Below, piece after piece: positions 1-8,132 of a stretch of DNA of 64,000 bases. Within the stretch, counting starts at the first letter, position 1, and each line of letters begins with the position of its first letter. Position numbers and translations under genes: made by a program. Source of the DNA: Variovorax brevis (GTDB lineage Bacteria; Pseudomonadota; Gammaproteobacteria; Burkholderiales; Burkholderiaceae_C); contig NZ_JASZYG010000002.1 of the NCBI RefSeq assembly GCF_030317105.1, positions 186,001-250,000 on the forward strand, written 5' to 3'. Under the pieces are notes generated by a model. It made no database searches. It saw only the letters and a list, made by a program, of their open reading frames with translations, and was not told where the DNA came from.

Positions 1-17
1 ACCTGCCACGCGTTCAT
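1..17 (-). CDS. possible 5' end of the next tau gene (partial)
   Basis: An ATG reading leftward off the window edge at position 17 begins M-N-A-W-Q. An AGGAA sequence (positions 29-33, minus strand) lies 11 nt upstream, which is long but usable. It would follow tauC by 44 nt in the same direction, where a further tau gene such as a taurine dioxygenase or accessory protein is often found. Only five codons are visible, so the product cannot be named and the call may be wrong. Confidence 0.25.
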
Positions 18-61
18 GATGCTTTTCGTTCCTGCGCTTCTTCTTGCGTTGCCGACGTTGC

Positions 62-928
62 CTAGACCTTGCCCTTCCAGGGCACCAGCACCTTCTCCAG
101 ATGCCGCATCAGCGCGTCGAAGCTGAAGGCGAACAGGCCGATCACGATGATCCCCATGATGACCACGTCGCTTGCCAGGAACTCCGCCGCGTTCAGCACC
201 ATGAAGCCCAGCCCGCGGTTCGACGCCACCATCTCGCCGGCCACCAGCGTGGTCCAGCCCACGCCGATGCCGATGCGCATGCCGGTGAAAATCTCGGGCA
301 GCGCCGATTTCAGGATCACATGCCAGATCACCTGCGAGCGTGTCGCGCCCATCGAGTAGGCCGCGTGGATCTGCTCGGTGGACACCGAACGTACGCCCGA
401 GCGGGCGGCAATCGCCATCGGCGCGAAGATCGCCAGGAAGATCAGGTAGAGCTTGGAGAACTCGCCGATGCCGAACCAGATGATGACCATCGGCAGATAG
501 GCCAGCGGCGGCAGTGGCCGGTAGAACTCGATCAGCGGATCGAAGATGCCGCGCGCCACCCGGCTCACGCCCATCATCACGCCGATCGGAATCGCCGTGG
601 CGCAGGCGAGCGAGAAGGCGCCGAACACGCGGTACAGGCTGGTCCACGTGTGCTCGAACAGTGTCGCGCCGGCAAAGCCTTCGGTGGCCACCTGGATGAA
701 TTTCGCGAACACCGCCTGCGGCGACGGCAGGAAGAGCGGCTTGACCCAGCCCATGTTGGTGACGAGCACCCACAGCGCCAGCGTGAAGATCACCGTGCCC
801 GTGGCGATGGCGCCGGCCCGGCCCTGCCCCGGCGCGCCGAACTGCTCGCCCGGCCGCACCGAACGCTTGGCGAAGGTGCGCGTGATGAAGCTGCCGCCCT
901 GCGGCGCCTTGATGGCGATGTCAGACAT
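62..928 (-). CDS. tauC: taurine ABC transporter, inner-membrane permease TauC
   Basis: This 288-residue protein is the membrane-spanning permease of an ABC importer of the nitrate/sulfonate/taurine (NitT/TauT) family. The sequence shows a cytoplasmic N-terminus, a first membrane helix near residues 45-65, and the family's coupling region around 195-215 ([20 protein letters not shown], matching the EAA-loop pattern). Length is typical for TauC/SsuC. Its ATG at 928 lies inside the end of tauB (8 nt overlap), indicating translational coupling in the order tauA-tauB-tauC. Substrate assignment to taurine rests on the neighbours: a MocR-type regulator next door and the TauXY-Xsc pathway further on. 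A related aliphatic sulfonate is the main alternative. Confidence 0.9.
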   Translation of the reverse strand: MSDIAIKAPQGGSFITRTFAKRSVRPGEQFGAPGQGRAGAIATGTVIFTLALWVLVTNMGWVKPLFLPSPQAVFAKFIQVATEGFAGATLFEHTWTSLYRVFGAFSLACATAIPIGVMMGVSRVARGIFDPLIEFYRPLPPLAYLPMVIIWFGIGEFSKLYLIFLAIFAPMAIAARSGVRSVSTEQIHAAYSMGATRSQVIWHVILKSALPEIFTGMRIGIGVGWTTLVAGEMVASNRGLGFMVLNAAEFLASDVVIMGIIVIGLFAFSFDALMRHLEKVLVPWKGKV

Positions 929-1742
929 GGCTCAACTCCTTGTGTGCTTCACCGGCACGTTCGTCGCCGTAGATGATGTTGAGGACCTTCTCGCGCATCT
1001 GGATGAAGTCCGGGCTGGACTTCACCGCCCGCGCGTCGCGCGTTTGCAGGAAGCGCTTGTTGAAGTCGAGTTCGTAGCGGTGCGTGATGCGACCGGGTCG
1101 CGGCGACATCACGATCAGGTGGCTGGCGAGGAACAGGGCTTCTTCCACGCTGTGGGTGATGAAGAAGAACATCTTCTGCGTCTTCTGCCAAACGTCCAGC
1201 AGCAGTTCCTGGATGGTCTCGCGCGTCAGCGCATCGAGTGCGGCCATGGGTTCGTCCATCAGCAGCATGGCCGGGTTGCAGGTCAGGGCGCGCGCAATGC
1301 CCACGCGTTGCTGCATGCCGCCCGAGAGCTGGTAGATCATGTGCTTGTGGAAGTCCTGCAGTCCGACGAGCGCCAAGTTCTTCGCCGCCCGGTCGCGCCG
1401 CTCGGCCTTCGGAACACCTTGCAGCTTGAGGCCGAACTCGGTGTTCTCCATCACGCTGAGCCAGGGCAGCAGCGCGTGCTTCTGGAAGACGACGCCGCGG
1501 TCCGAGCCCGGTCCCTGGATGGCCTTGCCGCCGAGCAGCAAGTCGCCGCTCGATGCAGAGATGAAGCCCGCCATCAGGCTCAGCAGCGTGGTCTTGCCGC
1601 AGCCCGATGCGCCGAGCGCGACGACGAAATCGCCGCGGTTGATGGTCAGGTCGATGTGGTCGAGTGCGTGCACCTGCTCCGTGGGCGTGCGCCCCGGGTA
1701 GGTGACGCTCACGTTCTTGACCTGGAGTTGTTCCAATGCCAT
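921..1742 (-). CDS. tauB: taurine ABC transporter, ATP-binding protein TauB
   Basis: This 273-residue cytoplasmic ATPase powers the TauABC importer. Visible motifs are Walker A GASGCGKT (residues 44-51), the Q-loop glutamine at about 87, the ABC signature LSGGMQQ (139-145), Walker B LLMDEP (160-165) and a switch histidine in [10 protein letters not shown]. The motif spacing is that of the NitT/TauT ATPases (SsuB/TauB). It follows tauA after 15 nt and overlaps tauC by 8 nt. The tail after residue 220 (RPGRI, then a family-typical C-terminal region) is complete. The exact substrate comes from context, not from this subunit. Confidence 0.92.
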   Translation of the reverse strand: MALEQLQVKNVSVTYPGRTPTEQVHALDHIDLTINRGDFVVALGASGCGKTTLLSLMAGFISASSGDLLLGGKAIQGPGSDRGVVFQKHALLPWLSVMENTEFGLKLQGVPKAERRDRAAKNLALVGLQDFHKHMIYQLSGGMQQRVGIARALTCNPAMLLMDEPMAALDALTRETIQELLLDVWQKTQKMFFFITHSVEEALFLASHLIVMSPRPGRITHRYELDFNKRFLQTRDARAVKSSPDFIQMREKVLNIIYGDERAGEAHKELSHV

Positions 1743-1757
1743 GAGGTTCTCCTTGGC

Positions 1758-2789
1758 TTACTTCAGGCGCAGCGCCGCTTCGGCGTATTTCGCGGTGACG
1801 AACTTGCTGTAGTCGGCAGACACCGCATCGATGCGCTTTTGCTCGAGCAGGAAGTCAGCCGTGGCTTTCAAGGCCTTGGCGGCGCCGCTGGCCTGGCCAC
1901 CGCCGAGCCATGCGGGCGAGGCCTGCTGCTCGGCGCTGGGGTAGGCATAGAGCTTGAGGGCATCGGAGCTGGCCTTGGGGTCGCCGCCGATCTTGCCGGC
2001 GATGGCCTTGGCGGGCGCAGAGTCAGGCCCCCAAGCCGCCGGGTTGGCGCGGTAGGCGGCATCCGCATCGGCCACGGCCTTGACGAACTTCGCCATGAAG
2101 TCCGCGTTCGCTTCCGCAAAGGGGCGACTCACGGCCATGCCGTCGAAGGTCGCCTTGCCCTTCTTGCTCAGCTCGCCCGAGGTGATGAGCACCTTGCCGG
2201 TCTGCTTGATGCGCGCGAGCGCCGGGTCCCACACGAAGGCCGCGTCAATGTCGCCGCGCTCCCAGGCCGCTGCGACCTGGTTGGGCTGCATGTTCAGCAA
2301 CTGCACTTCCGTCGGCTTGAGTCCCCATTGCTCGAGCGCGAACATGGTGTGAAAGTGCGTGGTCGACACGAAGGGCACGCCGAGCTTCTTGCCCTTCAGG
2401 TCGGCCGGCTTGTCGATGCCCGCGCCATTGCGCACGACCAGCGCTTCAGCCTCGTTGATGTCGTCGAGGATCCAGAAGAGCTGCAGGTCCAGCCCGCGGC
2501 TCACTGCGGCGGCCAGCGGGCTGGAGCCGATCACGCCGATGTGCACGTCGCCAGAGGCCATGGCGGTGGCCACCTTGGCGCCCGATTCGAACTGGCGCCA
2601 GTTGATCTTGTAGCCGGTCGATTTCTCGATCGTGCCGCTGGTCATGGCGACGATCATCGGCCCGGCGATCTGCTGGTAGGCAACAGTCACTTCGCGGGTC
2701 TGCGCAAGCGCATTTCCTGCGCCGCTCACTGCCGATACCATGCCGAATGCGAGGGCGCACCGGCTGAAAAGTTGCTTGAAGGTTCGCAT
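1758..2789 (-). CDS. tauA: taurine ABC transporter, periplasmic binding protein TauA
   Basis: This 343-residue protein is a periplasmic solute-binding protein of the NitT/TauT family. It opens with a signal peptide (charged MRTFKQLFSR, a hydrophobic stretch to about residue 25, then a likely cleavage after ALA near 29). The mature part begins with VTVAYQQIAGP and includes AFVWDPALARI, typical of TauA. The ATG at 2789 has a good ribosome site (ACGGAGACATCG, minus strand). It is the first gene of tauABC, and a shared motif at 2844-2884 lies about 55 nt upstream. Divergent tauR starts 161 nt away, so one intergenic region probably controls both directions. Confidence 0.9.
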   Translation of the reverse strand: MRTFKQLFSRCALAFGMVSAVSGAGNALAQTREVTVAYQQIAGPMIVAMTSGTIEKSTGYKINWRQFESGAKVATAMASGDVHIGVIGSSPLAAAVSRGLDLQLFWILDDINEAEALVVRNGAGIDKPADLKGKKLGVPFVSTTHFHTMFALEQWGLKPTEVQLLNMQPNQVAAAWERGDIDAAFVWDPALARIKQTGKVLITSGELSKKGKATFDGMAVSRPFAEANADFMAKFVKAVADADAAYRANPAAWGPDSAPAKAIAGKIGGDPKASSDALKLYAYPSAEQQASPAWLGGGQASGAAKALKATADFLLEQKRIDAVSADYSKFVTAKYAEAALRLK

Positions 2790-2843
2790 CGATGTCTCCG
2801 TTGTGGTGGGTGGTTCAACGGCAGTGTCTTCACGGGGGCTTGC

Positions 2844-2884
2844 GGCCAGTGGTGCCAGATGCGCTTAATCGCTGAGACCAAGGC
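2844..2884 (-). promoter_or_regulatory. candidate TauR operator upstream of tauA
   Basis: Read on the minus strand, this stretch contains TTGGTCTCA and CTGGCACCA with starts 23 nt apart. Nearly the same arrangement, spacing and distance to the start codon occur upstream of tauX (15869-15908). Direct repeats about two helical turns apart are typical of MocR-family regulators. The match is seen in the sequence; the link to TauR is inferred. Confidence 0.6.
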
Positions 2885-2950
2885 ACCCTCCGCCGCGCAG
2901 ACATCAGGGAAAGTCAGGAGTTCAGAGATTCACGAACCTGGGACGCATGA

Positions 2951-4450
2951 ATGGCACAACACCTGAAAGACGTGATGTGGAAGCAGCTGCTGCAACGCTC
3001 GGCACGCGAGAACATGAGCCTGCAGGGGCAGATCCGCGAGATGCTGGTGGCGGCGATCCTCGACGGGCAACTGCCGGCCGGAGTGCCGATTCCGTCGAGC
3101 CGCGAGATGGCGGAGCAGCTCGGCGTCGCGCGCAACACGGTCGTGCTGGCCTACCAGCAACTGGCCGACGAAGGCTACCTGGTGTCGCGCCAGCGCAGCG
3201 GCCATTTCGTCAACACCGACATGGTGGCGCAACGACTGGGCTTGCGATCGCGGCCGACGCAGGACGACACCAAGGCAACGGACTGGGCGGGTCGCTTCCG
3301 GCTGCGTCCGTCGCAGCAACGCAGCATCGTCAAGCCCTCTGACTGGCAGAAGTACCCGCATCCCTTCCTGTACGGGCAGTTCGACGCCGCCCTCTTCCCG
3401 ACCGCCGACTGGCGCGAGTGCTGCATCAAGAGCCTGAGCGTGCTCGACATCCGCGACTGGGCACCCGACCAGATTTCGCGCGACGACGAATCGCTGGTGC
3501 AGCAGATCCGCACCCGCGTGCTGCCACGCCGCGGCGTGTGGGCGTCGGCCGACGAAATCGTCATCACGGTCGGCGCGCAGCATGCGCTCTACATGATTGC
3601 CGACCTGCTCGTGCGCGAAGGCACACGCGTGGGCATGGAGGAGCCCGGTTATCCCGATGCGCGCAATATTTTCGCGAGCCGTACCTCGCAACTGATGCCT
3701 CTGGCGGTCGATGCGGAAGGCCTGCCGGTGACGGAGGCGTTGCGCGACCTGGATTTCGTCTACACGACGCCCAACCACCAATGCCCCAGCACGGTGACGA
3801 TGCCGCTCGAACGTCGCGAGGCGCTGCTGAAGATGGCCGACGATGCCGACTTCATCATCATCGAGGACGACTACGAGAGCGAGAACCGCTTCGACGGCGA
3901 GCCGATTCCTGCGCTCAAGAGCCTGGACCGCAGCAACCGCGTCATTTATGTGGGCAGCTTGTCGAAGACGCTGGCACCGGGACTGCGCATGGGCTATGTG
4001 GTGGGGCCGGCCGAGCTGATCGCCGAACTGCGGGCGCTGCGGCGGCTGATGCTGCGGCATCCGCCAGCGTTGATCCAGAGGGCGTTTGCGCTGTTTCTTT
4101 CGCTGGGCCATTACGACGCGTTGCAGCGGCGGCTCACCACGGCGCAAAGGGAGCGCTCCGACCTGCTGCGTGCGGCGCTGGCGCAGTACATGCCGCAATG
4201 CACGGTCATGCCGGCCTCGGGCGGTGGATCGTGCTGGGTGTCGTTGCCGCAGCGCTTCGACGCCTCCGAACTGGCGGCGCAGGCGCGTGAGCGGGGCGTG
4301 CTGATCGAGCCGGGGGAAGTGTTCTTCATGGCGGATCCACGGCCGCAGCAGCACTTCCGGATGGGCTATTCGTCGATCGTGCCTGCGGCGATCGAGCCGG
4401 GGGTGAAGCTGCTGGCTGAACTGGTACGCGGCTTCGAGCACAAGCGCTGA
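2951..4450 (+). CDS. tauR: MocR-family (GntR/aminotransferase-like) regulator, probable TauR
   Basis: This 499-residue protein joins an N-terminal GntR winged helix (about residues 15-85; motifs IPSSREMAEQLGVARNTV and LADEGYLVSRQRSGHFV) to a fold-type-I aminotransferase-like domain. The lysine expected to hold PLP is K339 in GSLSKTLAPGLRMGYV, so the effector domain looks intact. It is divergent from tauABC. TauR of Rhodobacter capsulatus, the known activator of taurine genes, has this same architecture, and I infer the same job here. The ATG at 2951 is preferred; an overlapping ATG at 2947 is in another frame. The gene converges on the CobT-like gene, with a paired palindrome between them. 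Confidence 0.85.
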   Translation: MAQHLKDVMWKQLLQRSARENMSLQGQIREMLVAAILDGQLPAGVPIPSSREMAEQLGVARNTVVLAYQQLADEGYLVSRQRSGHFVNTDMVAQRLGLRSRPTQDDTKATDWAGRFRLRPSQQRSIVKPSDWQKYPHPFLYGQFDAALFPTADWRECCIKSLSVLDIRDWAPDQISRDDESLVQQIRTRVLPRRGVWASADEIVITVGAQHALYMIADLLVREGTRVGMEEPGYPDARNIFASRTSQLMPLAVDAEGLPVTEALRDLDFVYTTPNHQCPSTVTMPLERREALLKMADDADFIIIEDDYESENRFDGEPIPALKSLDRSNRVIYVGSLSKTLAPGLRMGYVVGPAELIAELRALRRLMLRHPPALIQRAFALFLSLGHYDALQRRLTTAQRERSDLLRAALAQYMPQCTVMPASGGGSCWVSLPQRFDASELAAQARERGVLIEPGEVFFMADPRPQQHFRMGYSSIVPAAIEPGVKLLAELVRGFEHKR

Positions 4451-4470
4451 TTCTTGCTCTGGGTATTTCT

Positions 4471-4581
4471 CCCTCGCCCCTCCGGGGAGAGGGTTGGGGT
4501 GAGGGGCATGGGCGATGGATGCGATGCGGCTCTTCCACCGCCCGGTGCCCTCACCCTGGCCCTCTCCCGGAGGGAGAGGGG
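4471..4581. repeat. paired REP-like palindromic units (copy 1)
   Basis: Two head-to-head units, 4471-4512 and 4547-4581, each centre on a CCCTCCGGGAGAGGG-type palindrome followed by GGGTGAGGGCA, and lie in opposite orientation about 35 nt apart. Very similar pairs occur at 24792-24902, 30735-30845 and 32424-32611. The pair sits between two convergent genes, where a strong hairpin could also end transcription. Confidence 0.8.
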
Positions 4582-4598
4582 ACAAAGCGGGACCGAGG

Positions 4599-6317
4599 TC
4601 AGCGGGGGATCATTGCGACGATTTCGTGGAACACTTCATTGCGAAGGCCGGCCGACAAATCGATCACACGGCTGCGACGGTAGTAGGGACTCAAGTCCAG
4701 ACCGACACCCACGCCGCAGATCTCCACCGCGCCCTGCTGCTCATGCCGCGCGACGACCTCGCGCAGATGGTGGTCGAGGTAGTGCGCGTCGTTGGCCAGT
4801 TGGGTCGCGCTGTCCATCGGGCTGCCATCGGAGATCACGATCAGCAGGCGCCGGCCCTCGCTGCGGCCCTGCAATCGCGCGCAGGCCCAATCGACGGCCT
4901 CACCGTCGATGCCTTCGCGAAAGAGGTCGGACTTCAAGAGCGCCGCAATGTCCGGCCGCGCGCGGCGCCACGGCGTATCGGCTTCCTTGAAGACCATGTG
5001 GCACGCCTCGTTGAGCCGCCCGGGATGCGCCGGCCGACGCGCGCGCTGCCAATCGCGCAATGCACGTCCACCGTTCCACGCGCCGGTGGTGAAGCCCAGC
5101 ACTTCACTGCAAACACCCGCCTGTTCGAGCGCACGCGCGAACACGTCGACCAGCATGGCGACCGATTCGATGTGCTGCTTCATCGAGCCCGAACAGTCGA
5201 TGAGAAAACCCACGACGCAATCGGCGGCCAGTTCCTGCCGCTCGATGCGAAAGAGCCGCCGCTCTGTCGGCGAGGCGATCAGTTGCGACAGCCGCCGCCC
5301 GTCGATGCTGCCCTCTTCCTGCGAGCCTTCCCATTCGTTGCGCGCGGGCACGGCAAGCGCGGCCTTGAGTTGGCGTGCCAGGCGCGCGATGTTGATGCCC
5401 TGCCCCACGATGCGCCGATCGAGCCGCTCACGGTATTCCTTCAACAACGCGACACGCACCAGCGTCGCAGCCTTCACTTCGACGTCGTAGGCGGTGGTGA
5501 AGACGCGATAGCCATCGTCCGCTTCGTCGAGCACGCGGCTGTGACCACTGCTCGCGGCGGCCACGCCATCGTCCGGCTCGGCGTCAACGTCCATCCACAG
5601 GCTGAAGAGCTTGCGATCTGCTTCTCCGTCGTCGTCACCGGAAGTGTCGCTTTCGTCGTCACCGGCCTGCGCTTCATGGATGGCCTGCGCGACGGCGCCT
5701 GCAATCGCCAGCGCATGCTGTGCGTACGCCGACTGGTCGTTGCGCTGACGTCGAAGGCCCGCGAGGTCATGGCCCAGCAACGGCGCCAGGGCCATGCGCG
5801 TGGCCTCGATCACGCCCTCCGTGGCGTCGACCACCGGCTGCGCCGTCACGCGCGCCCGGCAGACCTGTGCGACGGTGTACAGCAGGATGCCCTTCGCAGT
5901 CTCGGTCAGCCCGCTCTCGTGAAAGGCCAGCGACCACTGCTCATGGCGATGCCGCAGGTTGCGCACCAGGCCAATCATCTCCGCAGGTGCCAACGACTCC
6001 ACGCGTATCTGCTCCAGCAGCTCAAACACCATGCGCGCGATCGGATCGACCGGACACAGGCGCTTGTGCAACGCAGCGTCGGACAAGCGGATGCGCAACG
6101 CCATGCCATCTGCCGCGCCACGAAAGGAGCTGAAGTCGTCGCGCTCCGGCGAGGGATGCAGATGCGCCGCATGCACCGGCAAGACACGCCGATCACGAAA
6201 CAACCGTCGCCCGCGAAAGTGCAACGCTGCATCACCGCTCACCGCACGGATCGAGGCCGCGCAGAGCTCATCGACCTTCTGCTGGTGCCGTGCGGCGGCG
6301 GCCTGCGTGCTGCCCAT
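4599..6317 (-). CDS. CobT-like VWA-domain protein (cobaltochelatase-type subunit)
   Basis: This 572-residue protein resembles CobT, the von Willebrand A partner of the CobS ATPase in aerobic cobaltochelatase. The C-terminal VWA domain has an intact MIDAS motif DCSGSMKQ (about residues 372-379), and the middle is acidic (ESDTSGDDDGEAD), a CobT hallmark. The ATG at 6317 overlaps the stop of the AAA+ gene (TGATG); a GTG one codon earlier is possible. No large CobN-type chelatase subunit is in the window. The pair ends an operon that begins with taurine dehydrogenase, so it may serve metal insertion in that pathway, another protein's maturation, or true cobalamin synthesis with a distant cobN. 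Family assignment is fairly secure; the substrate is unknown. Confidence 0.75.
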   Translation of the reverse strand: MGSTQAAAARHQQKVDELCAASIRAVSGDAALHFRGRRLFRDRRVLPVHAAHLHPSPERDDFSSFRGAADGMALRIRLSDAALHKRLCPVDPIARMVFELLEQIRVESLAPAEMIGLVRNLRHRHEQWSLAFHESGLTETAKGILLYTVAQVCRARVTAQPVVDATEGVIEATRMALAPLLGHDLAGLRRQRNDQSAYAQHALAIAGAVAQAIHEAQAGDDESDTSGDDDGEADRKLFSLWMDVDAEPDDGVAAASSGHSRVLDEADDGYRVFTTAYDVEVKAATLVRVALLKEYRERLDRRIVGQGINIARLARQLKAALAVPARNEWEGSQEEGSIDGRRLSQLIASPTERRLFRIERQELAADCVVGFLIDCSGSMKQHIESVAMLVDVFARALEQAGVCSEVLGFTTGAWNGGRALRDWQRARRPAHPGRLNEACHMVFKEADTPWRRARPDIAALLKSDLFREGIDGEAVDWACARLQGRSEGRRLLIVISDGSPMDSATQLANDAHYLDHHLREVVARHEQQGAVEICGVGVGLDLSPYYRRSRVIDLSAGLRNEVFHEIVAMIPR

Positions 6318-7297
6318 CACTGCGCCTGTGCTGCCAACTGATGCGACTCATCAAGCTCGCAATCAAAGCAGCGCTGGAAGTACTCGGCCACGATGGCCCG
6401 CTCCGCGTCATCGCACTTGTTGACGAAGGAGAGCCGGAACGCCAGCGCCGGGTCGCGGAAGATCTCGATGTTCTCCGCCCAGGTGATGACGGTGCGCGGC
6501 GACATCAGCGTCGAGAGATCGCCCGCGGCAAAGCCCTTGCGCGTCAGGTCGGCCACCGCCACCATCGAATCGATGAGCTTGCGGCCCGCAGCGTCGGCGA
6601 ACTTCGGCACGCGGGCCTGCACGATGGCGATCTCTTCGGCACGCGGCAAATAGTTCAGCACCGCGACGATGTTCCAGCGGTCGATCTGCGCATGGTTGAG
6701 CCGCTGCGCACCGTGGTACATGCCGCTCAGGTTGCCCAGGCCCACCGTGTTGGCCGTCGCAAAGAGCCTGAATCCCGGATGCGGGCTGATGACGCGGTTC
6801 TGGTCCATCAGCGTCAGCTTGCCGTCGCGCTCAAGGATGCGCTGGATGACGAACATCACGTCGGGCCGGCCGGCGTCGTATTCGTCGAAGATCAACGCCA
6901 CCGGCCGCTGCAAGGCCCACGGCACGATGCCTTCCTGGAACTCCGTGACCTGCTGTCCGTCGCGCAGCACGACCGCGTCCTTGCCCACCAGATCGAGCCG
7001 GCTCACGTGGCCGTCGAGGTTGACGCGCACGCACGGCCAGTTCAACCGCGCCGCCACCTGTTCGATGTGGCTGGACTTGCCCGTGCCGTGCAGCCCCTGC
7101 ACCATCACGCGCCGGTCCCGCGAGAAGCCGGCGAGCAGCGCCAGCGTGACGTCGGGGTTGAAGCGGTACGCGCGGTCCACTTCGGGCACGTGCTCCTCGC
7201 CCTCGGCGAAGGCCGGCACGCGCAGGTCGGTGTCGATGCCGAACACCTCGCGCACGGAGATCATTCGGTCGGGTCGGGCGGCGCTCAATTCGGTCAT
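6317..7297 (-). CDS. CobS-like AAA+ ATPase (MoxR/CobS family)
   Basis: This 326-residue protein matches CobS: the N-terminal segment contains DRAYRFNPDVTLALLAGFS, Walker A is GLHGTGKS (68-75), Walker B is ALIFDEYDAG (D138, E139), and sensor regions follow (LFATANTVGLG). CobS-CobT complexes couple ATP hydrolysis to metal insertion. I use the ATG at 7297 rather than an upstream in-frame start, because the CobS-like sequence begins there and 22 nt separate it from the iclR stop. It is coupled to the VWA gene by a 1-nt overlap. See the CobT-like entry for alternative roles. Confidence 0.8.
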   Translation of the reverse strand: MTELSAARPDRMISVREVFGIDTDLRVPAFAEGEEHVPEVDRAYRFNPDVTLALLAGFSRDRRVMVQGLHGTGKSSHIEQVAARLNWPCVRVNLDGHVSRLDLVGKDAVVLRDGQQVTEFQEGIVPWALQRPVALIFDEYDAGRPDVMFVIQRILERDGKLTLMDQNRVISPHPGFRLFATANTVGLGNLSGMYHGAQRLNHAQIDRWNIVAVLNYLPRAEEIAIVQARVPKFADAAGRKLIDSMVAVADLTRKGFAAGDLSTLMSPRTVITWAENIEIFRDPALAFRLSFVNKCDDAERAIVAEYFQRCFDCELDESHQLAAQAQ

Positions 7298-7319
7298 GGT
7301 GGGTTTCCCAAAAATGGGT

Positions 7320-8132
7320 TCAGGCGGATGTGCAGTCAGACTGGCGCGCGGCCTGCAGTTCGATCCTGCCGAGCGCCTCGGCGGCACGGTGAAGCGATGG
7401 CAGGAATGCCATCGCCTTGTCGGGCGGCAGTCGCATCACAGGCGCTTGCGCCGCGACGCACAGGTTGGAGCGCCCGCCGCCCGGCGAGGGCACGAGCACG
7501 GCGATGGAAAGCATGCCGGGCAGGAACTCCTCGTTGTCCAGCGCGAAGCCTTCCCGGCCGGCGCGCGTGACCTCCGCATCGATCGACGCGACGTCGGTCA
7601 ACGTTCGCCCGGTGTGCGCCCGCAACGGCGCGTGTTCGATCAAACGTCTGCGTTGCGCGGCCGTCATCTGCGCCAGCAGAAGTTTGCCGCTGGCCGAGCA
7701 ATGCCACGGCACGCGCGAGCCCGCACGCAGATGAAAGCGCAGCGGCGTCGCGCCTTCGACGCGGTCCAGGTAGAGCACCTCGCTGCCCGACAGCGCCGTG
7801 AGCTTGCAGCTCTCGCCCACTTGCGCGGCCAAGGCGCACAACACCGCACGCTGCGCGCCCTGACGGGCATCGTTGAGCAGCAGGCTTTCCGCAAACTGCC
7901 GCAGGCGCACGCCCTTGTCGTAGCGGCGCCCGTCGGCGCTACGTTGCAGCAGACCTGCGCCCTCGAGTTGCGCAAGCATGCGGTGCAACGTGGCCGCGGG
8001 AAGGCCGGTGGCCTTCACCAACTCCTGCCGCGAGAAGAGCCGCTCCCGCGAAGCGATGACTTCCAGCAGCGAGATGAGGCGCATCGCCGGCGAGTCGCCG
8101 TCCATGCCGTGCCGCATGGTTTCCGCGTTCAT
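7320..8132 (-). CDS. IclR-family transcriptional regulator
   Basis: This 270-residue protein has an N-terminal winged helix (about 15-75: LFSRQELVKATGLPAATLHR, then LEGAGLLQRSADGRRYDKG) and an IclR effector domain (SCKLTALSGSEVLYLDRVEG; HCSASGKLLLAQM). Its ATG overlaps the stop of the exporter gene by 4 nt (ATGA), so it is made as part of the catabolic operon and may be autoregulatory. The ligand is unknown; sulfoacetaldehyde, acetyl phosphate or another taurine intermediate are plausible. Starts further upstream would run into the exporter gene and lack family sequence. Confidence 0.85.
   Translation of the reverse strand: MNAETMRHGMDGDSPAMRLISLLEVIASRERLFSRQELVKATGLPAATLHRMLAQLEGAGLLQRSADGRRYDKGVRLRQFAESLLLNDARQGAQRAVLCALAAQVGESCKLTALSGSEVLYLDRVEGATPLRFHLRAGSRVPWHCSASGKLLLAQMTAAQRRRLIEHAPLRAHTGRTLTDVASIDAEVTRAGREGFALDNEEFLPGMLSIAVLVPSPGGGRSNLCVAAQAPVMRLPPDKAMAFLPSLHRAAEALGRIELQAARQSDCTSA

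Noticed and set aside
546..2966. Plus-strand open frame of about 800 codons opposite tauABC.
   Set aside because: It is the complement of three clear ABC transporter genes with no family match or ribosome site.
7298..7387. Longer start for the CobS-like protein.
   Set aside because: The extra 30 residues overlap the iclR coding end and do not resemble CobS.
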